64,000 nucleotides of DNA from assembly GCA_000751835.1 (NCBI GenBank), contig CCMQ01000009.1, positions 1-64,000 on the forward strand, given 5' to 3'. A program made the position numbers and the translations under genes. Source of the stretch: Necropsobacter rosorum (lineage in GTDB: Bacteria > Pseudomonadota > Gammaproteobacteria > Enterobacterales > Pasteurellaceae). The stretch's first letter is position 1. Every line of letters starts with the position of its first letter. Shown in pieces: positions 57,834-64,000 of the stretch. The notes beneath the pieces were generated by a model. It had not been told where the DNA came from. It saw only the letters and a program-made list of their open reading frames with translations, and did no database searches.

Positions 57834-59582
57834 TTATTTTTCAAAAAACTCCCCTTCCCGGGTGAACACGTCCAAAAACAGTCCCAGCGGCGGCGATTCC
57901 GACGAGGCCGGCTGATAAGTGCGGTCGTATTTTTGATAGTTTCCGCGCCGATCGATATGGTATTGCGTGCCGTCCGGCATGATCACGACGGTCCAGCGGT
58001 AATTGCCGGCCTGCACCCAGTCGTGGCTTGCCGACGGGTCGAACAAGTCTTTTCCCTGTGCGTAATCGGAAACCGGATTTTCGGTGTTGAACAGATGTTT
58101 CATCAGCGCCGGCAGCACATCTGTATGCGTGGTTAGACGGTTGATTTTTCCGGCGGCCAGTGCTTTCCAGCGCACAATCATCGGCACCTGAATTTCATCG
58201 CGGGCGAAATAATGCATTTGCTGTTTTTCATCCAGCCCATTGAAGTGGTAGCCGTGTTCCGCGGTCAGCATCACCAGCGTGTCCGGGTCAACCGTGTTCA
58301 GTACGCTTTCCAGCAGCGTATCCAGCCGGCTCAGTTGTTGCGTATAATCCGCCTGTGTCAGCCCCTGCGGCAGCGCCAGACTCAAATAAGCAAAGAACGG
58401 CGTATTGCGCTGCGTTATCTGTGCGTGCCATTGCATAAACTGCTCGGCGGCGGTGCGGTTATCGGTTTTTTTCTTCGCCAAGCGGTTGTCGGCAAACAGC
58501 GCCTGACGGAATAAACTGGCTTTAAATCCGTCGGCGGAGAATAATCCCAGACTGTAACCGCTGTTTTTCCGGCGTAATGTGTCGATCAGCACGGATTCGG
58601 TCTTATTGCTGAGCAGGCTGTCGGTATAATTGGCGTTCAGCCCGTAGAATAAACCGGTCAGCCCGTTATTGTTGGTATTGCCGGTGCTGTAGTGATTGGT
58701 ATATTGCGTGGCCTGTTCGGCGAAGGCGTGCAGTGCCGGCATCGTTTCGGCCTTCACCGCATCATAGCGCAGACCGGAGACGGTAATTAACAGAATATTG
58801 GTTTTTTCCCCATGCTCGGCGTATCTCAATGCCTGCTGCGGATAATTGATTTTCGGCGCTTCCGGGCGGCCTTCCTGTTCCAGTGTCTGACTGTACTGCG
58901 CTTTATCCAACAGACCGTGTTTTTCCAGAAAAGAGCGCGCCGTCATCGGGTAGGACAGCGGAAAATTGGATTTCTGCATGGTGATCGGGCGGTAAATCGA
59001 GGCGTCCGCCCACGCGTAAATTACATGGTTGGCGGTAAACGCGCAGAGAAAAAAGAGGCCGACGCCTTTCAGCCATTTCTGCCGTTCCAGACTGCGCAGT
59101 TTTTCCCACGACCAGCGCGAAAACAGCATTTGCGCCAGTAAAATGATTGGCATCGGGGCGAAGAAAATCTGCCAGTTGCGCGACAGCTCACCGTTTTCCG
59201 GATTCACCAGTAGATTCCACACCACGGAGGAAAGATGCAGATTAAAGCGCGAGAATACTTCCGTATCGACCAGCAGCAACGCCATGCCGATCGTGGCCAG
59301 AATTACCGTCAGCCCGCGGAAAGTGCGGTGATTTTTGATGATAAAACTGAGCGGAAACACCACCAGCAGATACACGGCGAACACAATAAAACTGAAATGG
59401 CCGAGCAGGCTGATAAAAAAATAGAGTTTGCCGAACAGGGTATCCGGCCAGTCAATGATAAACGCATAGCGGGAGCCGATAATAATGGCCCATAAGCTAT
59501 TAAAAAACACAAACCAATGTCCCCAGGAAATCTTGCGGGAGGTTTCTTCGCGATATTGTTTGCCGTTTTTAATCCATAACAT
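57834..59582 (-). CDS. yejM: YejM/PbgA/LapC inner-membrane sulfatase-like protein
   Basis: Regulator of LPS synthesis through LapB-FtsH-LpxC in enterobacteria. 582 aa. Seen: about five N-terminal membrane helices (20-220), a basic linker, then an alkaline-phosphatase-like domain (about 255-550; ILLITVSGLRYDAV, LTAEHGYHFNG). It keeps the S/T-like position altered (VSGLR), so it is probably non-catalytic, as reported for PbgA. Five bp after yejL. Confidence 0.93.
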   Translation of the reverse strand: MLWIKNGKQYREETSRKISWGHWFVFFNSLWAIIIGSRYAFIIDWPDTLFGKLYFFISLLGHFSFIVFAVYLLVVFPLSFIIKNHRTFRGLTVILATIGMALLLVDTEVFSRFNLHLSSVVWNLLVNPENGELSRNWQIFFAPMPIILLAQMLFSRWSWEKLRSLERQKWLKGVGLFFLCAFTANHVIYAWADASIYRPITMQKSNFPLSYPMTARSFLEKHGLLDKAQYSQTLEQEGRPEAPKINYPQQALRYAEHGEKTNILLITVSGLRYDAVKAETMPALHAFAEQATQYTNHYSTGNTNNNGLTGLFYGLNANYTDSLLSNKTESVLIDTLRRKNSGYSLGLFSADGFKASLFRQALFADNRLAKKKTDNRTAAEQFMQWHAQITQRNTPFFAYLSLALPQGLTQADYTQQLSRLDTLLESVLNTVDPDTLVMLTAEHGYHFNGLDEKQQMHYFARDEIQVPMIVRWKALAAGKINRLTTHTDVLPALMKHLFNTENPVSDYAQGKDLFDPSASHDWVQAGNYRWTVVIMPDGTQYHIDRRGNYQKYDRTYQPASSESPPLGLFLDVFTREGEFFEK

Positions 59583-59587
59583 AGTGT

Positions 59588-59809
59588 TTATTTATCGCTT
59601 TTGACTGAGTTCAGCAACGCTTCTGAAAAGGCTTGCGCCAGTGCGCTGCGTTGCCGGGTGCCGACGCTGCTGCGCAGTAAATGGGTAACCATGTTGCCGA
59701 GCACCACCAGCGACAGTTCGACCGGCGCCTGATGTTTTTCGAGTACGCCGATCATATCCTGTAAAATCACATCGACCTGTTTGTCCTGATATTTTGAGTG
59801 TTTTGCCAT
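59588..59809 (-). CDS. yejL: YejL family protein (DUF1414)
   Basis: 73 aa from ATG 59809 (MAKHSKYQDKQVD). Family of unknown function always beside yejM. The longer frame upstream lacks support. Same operon as yejM. Confidence 0.9.
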   Translation of the reverse strand: MAKHSKYQDKQVDVILQDMIGVLEKHQAPVELSLVVLGNMVTHLLRSSVGTRQRSALAQAFSEALLNSVKSDK

Positions 59810-59975
59810 GCTGAACCCTGAACGTAGCGGCGGAGGGGAAAACCGGTGGTGAATTATCCGAATGATAATCGATTTTTTTACCCTCAAGAATAATTTCGTA
59901 TATGCTAGCATATTTTTCACTAAAGTGCGGTTATAATATCGCGCAAATTTATCGTGATAAACAGCGGGTTAAAAA

Positions 59976-60995
59976 ATGACTATCAGTGTGAATCAAATCG
60001 TATTGCATCAATTAGTTAAGCCGGAACCGGCGGAGGAAAATGCCGCCTTGAGCCTGCAGCTGCGGGAGGCGTTGCTGCCGGTGACGGCGGAGGCGGAACA
60101 AATGATGCTGCAGCTGCACCAAGGCTATCAGAATAAAGCGAAAGGCTACGGCGTTTTTCAGGCCGCATCGGATTTTGCCCGGCAGCTTAACCGGCTGCTG
60201 GAAGGCGAGACAGATTTTTTATCTTTCAGCCAGCAGGCCGCGACTTTACTGGCGGCGGAATTGGGCAAATATGCCTTTGCCGATAGCGGTACGCTGATTT
60301 TGTGCCGTTACAGTTTTTTAGCCACCGATTACCTGTTTATCGCGCTGCTGGACAGCCGCGCCAGTATGCTGGTGGATGAGCAGCTGGAGATTCACCGTAC
60401 CCAATACCTTGACATCACGCAGTTTGATATTGCCGGACGGATTAATTTGACCGATTTGCAGACCGACGCGGATTCCAACCGTTATCTGACCTTTATTAAA
60501 GGCCGGGTAGGGCGTAGAATCGGCGATTTTTTTATGGATTTTCTCGGCGCGGAGGAAGGGCTGAATCCGCAGGTGCAGAATCAGTGTTTACTACAGGCGG
60601 TGAGCGATTACTGCCGGCAGGGCGAGTTGGATCCGGTGCAGTCGCAGGCGGTGAAAAAACAGGTGTTCGACTATTGCAAAGGGCAGCTGAGCGGCGGTGA
60701 GGAAATCGAATTAACGGAACTTTCCGCCAGCATTCCGACTCTAAAAGACCGCCCTTTCGCCGATTTTGCCGCCGAACAGGATTACGGGCTGGCGGACAGC
60801 ATTCCGCCGCTGCGCTCGGCACTGAAAAGCCTGACCAAATTTTGTGGCTCCGGCAAGGGGGTGACGATCAGTTTTGATGCGGAATTAATCGATCAGCGGA
60901 TCATCTGGGATGAAGCAGCCGATACCTTAACAATCAAAGGGTTACCGCCTAATCTGCGTGATCAGCTGCAGCGCCGGCTAAAAGAGCAGAATTAA
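59976..60995 (+). CDS. yejK: Nucleoid-associated protein YejK/NdpA
   Basis: 339 aa. Seen: [26 protein letters not shown]-type region split by family landmarks ([16 protein letters not shown]) and [10 protein letters not shown] near the end. Binds DNA and is found in the nucleoid. Divergent from yejLM, as in E. coli. Confidence 0.94.
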   Translation: MTISVNQIVLHQLVKPEPAEENAALSLQLREALLPVTAEAEQMMLQLHQGYQNKAKGYGVFQAASDFARQLNRLLEGETDFLSFSQQAATLLAAELGKYAFADSGTLILCRYSFLATDYLFIALLDSRASMLVDEQLEIHRTQYLDITQFDIAGRINLTDLQTDADSNRYLTFIKGRVGRRIGDFFMDFLGAEEGLNPQVQNQCLLQAVSDYCRQGELDPVQSQAVKKQVFDYCKGQLSGGEEIELTELSASIPTLKDRPFADFAAEQDYGLADSIPPLRSALKSLTKFCGSGKGVTISFDAELIDQRIIWDEAADTLTIKGLPPNLRDQLQRRLKEQN

Positions 60996-61061
60996 TTTGG
61001 CAATCCGGTTAACTTTCGGTATTATCAACCATTGTTTGCAGACTATAAAAAAGGTAAAAAT

Positions 61062-61475
61062 ATGCAATTAAAATCCGTTATTCCTGCGGTCGTGTTAGCC
61101 TTAAGCCTAACCGCGTGTTCCGCCATGAATAAAATCGTTTATCGTATTGATGTGCCGCAGGGCAATTATTTGGAGGCCGCGACGGTGGCGCAGGTTAAAC
61201 CGGGAATGAACGCCCAGCAAGTGCAGTATCTGCTCGGTACGCCGGTATTAATCGACCCTTATAGCAATAATACCTGGTATTATGTTTTCCTGCTGCAAAA
61301 AGCCTACGAAACGCCGGATCAGCATACTTTTATCGTTAATTTTGATCGCAACGGCATTGTTACCGGTGTGGATCTGGATAAACCGTTGCCGGATGAGGCT
61401 AAGCCGGAGATCAACAATGCGATTATTACCGGTACGGACACACAAACCAAAAGCTGGTGGCAGTTCTGGAAATAG
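61062..61475 (+). CDS. bamE: Outer membrane assembly lipoprotein BamE
   Basis: 137 aa from ATG 61062. Seen: lipobox LTAC with C19, YRIDVPQGNYLE, the BamE core VKPGMNAQQVQYLLGTPVL and NTWYYVF. Component of the BAM complex that folds outer membrane proteins. Confidence 0.95.
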   Translation: MQLKSVIPAVVLALSLTACSAMNKIVYRIDVPQGNYLEAATVAQVKPGMNAQQVQYLLGTPVLIDPYSNNTWYYVFLLQKAYETPDQHTFIVNFDRNGIVTGVDLDKPLPDEAKPEINNAIITGTDTQTKSWWQFWK

Positions 61476-61546
61476 GGCGATTGGCGAAAGGCAGCGTCAA
61501 CGGCTGTTTTTCCGAGACAGCGTAATGACTATAAGGATATCCGATT

Positions 61547-62254
61547 ATGACCAAGCTTTTATTAGTTGACGATGATGTCGAGCTTGTCGAATTACTGGCA
61601 GAATTGCTCAGTCTGGAAGGATTTGAGGTTGAGGTGGCGAATAACGGGCAGCAGGCATTGGATAAACTGGATGCCGGTTATGATCTGGTGCTGCTGGATG
61701 TCATGATGCCGGTATTGAACGGCATTGAAACCTTAAAACAGATCCGGCGCAAATTTACCGTGCCGGTGATGATGCTGACCGCCCGCGGTGAGGAAATCGA
61801 TCGTGTGCTGGGGCTGGAACTCGGTGCCGATGATTACCTGCCGAAACCGTTTAACGACAGAGAACTGGTGGCTCGGATTAAGGCGATTTTGCGCCGCACC
61901 GTTACCCCGCCGGCGGCCGGGGAGCCTCATAAAGCGGCGGAAGAAAACGGTTCTTTCGAATTCTGTGATCTGACTTTATATCCGGGTCGTCAGCAGGCGC
62001 TGTTTAACGGTCAGGATCTGGAACTGACGGGCACGGAATTCGCCTTATTGCAGATTCTGATTTCCAATCCGGGGCAGATACTGTCGCGCGAATATCTCAG
62101 TATGGAAGTGCTTGGAAAACCGCTGACCCCTTTTGATCGCGCGATTGATATGCATATGTCCAATCTGCGCAAAAAGTTACCGCCGAGAAACGATGACACC
62201 TCTTGGTTTAAAACCCTGCGCGGCAGAGGTTATTTACTGGTCGCGGAAAAATAA
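61547..62254 (+). CDS. cpxR: Envelope-stress response regulator CpxR
   Basis: 235 aa OmpR-type regulator. Seen: receiver domain with acidic D8-D10 (LVDDDVE), phosphoacceptor D51 in LLDVMMP, MLTARGEE and YLPKPFND; C-terminal winged helix with ELTGTEFALLQIL and RGRGYLL. Pairs with CpxA 31 bp downstream. Confidence 0.93.
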   Translation: MTKLLLVDDDVELVELLAELLSLEGFEVEVANNGQQALDKLDAGYDLVLLDVMMPVLNGIETLKQIRRKFTVPVMMLTARGEEIDRVLGLELGADDYLPKPFNDRELVARIKAILRRTVTPPAAGEPHKAAEENGSFEFCDLTLYPGRQQALFNGQDLELTGTEFALLQILISNPGQILSREYLSMEVLGKPLTPFDRAIDMHMSNLRKKLPPRNDDTSWFKTLRGRGYLLVAEK

Positions 62255-62285
62255 TAATTTGACATGCAAATGATATCTTTGATTT

Positions 62286-63683
62286 ATGAAATTAAGTTCG
62301 ATTGCGTTTTTTAATACGCTCTCTTTGCGTATTTTCGCCTTTTTTTGGCTGTCTTTTTTAATTTTGTTCGGGCTGGCATTTTTCCTGCCGCATTTTGATG
62401 CACGTCTTTATTCCGAGTTGAATAATAATGAAGTCTCCGCCTATCACCGCGAAATCTCTTCCGTTATCCGCAATAATCATCTTTCTCATATTTTATCCGG
62501 TGCGCCGGTTTTTCCTACGGACAAATTCGACGGCGTACACCCGGTTTTAGTCAACCCGGAAGGGGAAATTATCGGCGCCCGCAAAGAAGAAACCGCACCG
62601 ATACAGCAATTTATTTATCATGCCAAAAATCCGCTGCAGCCGTTAAAGAAAAGTTTTTATGACTTGCAAATCGCCGGCCCTTTTGTGGTGTATGTCAATA
62701 CCTCGGGCGAAGAGGTGTCTTATACGCTGTATTTTTTACGCAAAGTGGAGGCGCAGAAAGAATTCGTCTCTTTTGCCTTTGATCATCCGCTGATTTTGAT
62801 TTTGGTCATTCTGGGCGTATCAACGCCGTTATTGTGGTGGCTGTCGCACAGTATCGGCCGTCCGCTGCGCAATTTACAGCGCGCCTCAAACGCCGTTGCG
62901 ATGGGTAATTTTAAAACCGATAAAAATCTGGAGATTTACGGCACGGTGGAACTGCGTCAGGTCGGCCAGAGTTTTAATCATATGACGGCGGCGCTGGAAG
63001 ATTTATTATCCAGTCAGCAGTCGCTGCTGTCGTCCATTTCCCATGAACTGAGAACACCGCTGACCCGTTTGCAACTGGCGCTGGCGTTATTGCGGCGGCG
63101 TATCGGCGAAGGCACGGAAGTCGCCCGGATTGAAAAGGAAGCGCAGCAGCTGGATGCGATGATTAACGATTTGCTGCTGTTATCCCGCCAGCAGCTCAAC
63201 AGCCATTTGTTGCGAAATATTTTCCCGATTGTCGAGCTGTGGTCGGATATTGTGAACGACGGCGCCTTTGAGGCGGAACAACGTAAACTGAATTTTAAAG
63301 TGCGTCAGCTGATTTACACACCGAAGCAGTTTTTTATCAACGGTAATAAAGGCCTGTTATGCAGTGCGGTGGAAAATATTATCCGCAACGCGATGAAATA
63401 TACCAAATCGCGGATTGAAACGACGATTTTTCTGAAGAATAACGCTCTGTTTATCGCCATTGATGATGACGGCGACGGCATCCCGGCAAAAGAATATGAA
63501 AATATTTTTAAACCGTTTTACCGGATTGATGAAGCCAGAACGCGGGAAACCGGCGGGGCGGGGCTTGGTCTGGCGATTGTGGCGAATGTCATCAAAGAAC
63601 ATCAGGGCAGCGTACGGGCGATGCAAAGCCATTTGGGCGGGTTGCGCGTTGTGATTCAGCTGCCGTTATGGATTCATAAATAA
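62286..63683 (+). CDS. cpxA: Sensor histidine kinase CpxA
   Basis: 465 aa membrane kinase sensing envelope stress. Seen: TM1 about 14-34, a periplasmic domain 35-163, TM2 about 165-187, HAMP, phosphoacceptor H253 in SSISHELRTPLTR, N-box VENIIRNAMKYT and G-box DDDGDGIP. No cpxP gene is visible near it. Confidence 0.93.
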   Translation: MKLSSIAFFNTLSLRIFAFFWLSFLILFGLAFFLPHFDARLYSELNNNEVSAYHREISSVIRNNHLSHILSGAPVFPTDKFDGVHPVLVNPEGEIIGARKEETAPIQQFIYHAKNPLQPLKKSFYDLQIAGPFVVYVNTSGEEVSYTLYFLRKVEAQKEFVSFAFDHPLILILVILGVSTPLLWWLSHSIGRPLRNLQRASNAVAMGNFKTDKNLEIYGTVELRQVGQSFNHMTAALEDLLSSQQSLLSSISHELRTPLTRLQLALALLRRRIGEGTEVARIEKEAQQLDAMINDLLLLSRQQLNSHLLRNIFPIVELWSDIVNDGAFEAEQRKLNFKVRQLIYTPKQFFINGNKGLLCSAVENIIRNAMKYTKSRIETTIFLKNNALFIAIDDDGDGIPAKEYENIFKPFYRIDEARTRETGGAGLGLAIVANVIKEHQGSVRAMQSHLGGLRVVIQLPLWIHK

Positions 63684-63738
63684 AACGCACCGCACTTTAC
63701 TTTAGCCAAAAAAACAAAACGGCGCGCTTTTGTCGTTA

Positions 63739-64000
63739 TCATCTCCGCGTCATATCGGCCACCGAGCGGCGCTCAATCAGCGTCGGTTGCAGGGTTAAAG
63801 TGCGGTAGTTTTCCGTCGGGTTTTTAATGCGTTGCAGCAGCGTATCCACCGCCGACTGCGCCAGCCGGTCTTTCGGCTGATGAATGGTGCTGAGCGGCGG
63901 CGAAAGGTATTGCGCCAGATTGATATTATCGTAACCGATAACAGACATATCGTGCGGCACGGAAAGCCCATGGCGCCAAAGGGTTTGATAAGCGCCGAGG
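63739..64000 (-). CDS. LacI-family repressor, C-terminal part (RbsR-like), cut by window edge
   Basis: About 86 residues, frame open to base 64000. Seen: [30 protein letters not shown]-like [19 protein letters not shown] and the final LIERRSV. The pattern is closest to RbsR, the ribose operon repressor. The helix-turn-helix lies outside the window, so the exact member is uncertain. Confidence 0.8.
   Translation of the reverse strand, partial: LGAYQTLWRHGLSVPHDMSVIGYDNINLAQYLSPPLSTIHQPKDRLAQSAVDTLLQRIKNPTENYRTLTLQPTLIERRSVADMTRR

Overview
The window comes from a member of the Pasteurellaceae. The Haemophilus-type DNA uptake signal core AAGTGCGGT/ACCGCACTT recurs throughout, inside genes and between them. 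Gene neighbourhoods (murB, napDAGHBC with narQ, pnp-nlpI-deaD, rpsU-dnaG-rpoD, rph-pyrE, yejK/yejL-yejM, cpxRA) also fit this family. The mix of periplasmic nitrate reductase, dhaKLM, ribulose-phosphate epimerase and an RbsR-like regulator suggests a succinate-producing or rumen-type genus (Basfia/Mannheimia/Actinobacillus succinogenes relatives). The species cannot be fixed from this sequence alone.

Layout. 1-22 kb is ordinary core chromosome: end of araD, rpoH, a DUF2322 gene overlapping murB, narQ divergent from the napDAGHBC respiratory operon, pnp-nlpI-deaD, tdk, tsaD, the rpsU-dnaG-rpoD macromolecular synthesis operon, and a tRNA with a CAU anticodon. 22.1-36.7 kb is an integrated mobile element in that tRNA, bounded by a 16-bp direct repeat. 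It has a tyrosine integrase next to the tRNA, a replication helicase and small genes, an AntA/AntB-type antirepressor, AlpA, one AT-rich unknown gene and a membrane-protein gene. It also has a complete HK97-type head and packaging set: capsid, protease, portal, two connector proteins, HNH, TerS and TerL. No tail, lysis or tape-measure gene is present. This is the layout of a capsid-forming phage satellite (cf-PICI type).

36.9-42 kb holds a membrane protein with a His/Met-rich tail, a GNAT acetyltransferase, Ohr, two NAD(P)-binding oxidoreductase-like proteins and a LysR regulator. 42-64 kb returns to core genes: yajQ, serB/ytjB, dhaKLM, rpsT, murJ, ygfZ, yicC, rph-pyrE, djlA-yjdF-dusC-yjjG, an amidohydrolase, yejLM/yejK, bamE, cpxRA and the C-terminal end of an RbsR-like repressor.

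How the parts work together. NarQ senses nitrate or nitrite, and the adjacent nap operon (with a good FNR-like box) reduces nitrate in the periplasm through the quinol-NapC/NapGH-NapB-NapA route. The satellite probably replicates from GTGAA iteron clusters placed in inverted orientation near both ends, packages itself in its own small heads, and would need a helper phage only for tails and lysis. The most unusual signals lie in the satellite's control regions: a twin-hairpin locus with its own promoter and terminator (27.05-27.26 kb), an inverted repeat covering the alpA ribosome-binding site, and a P4-like early terminator ahead of an Icd-like gene.
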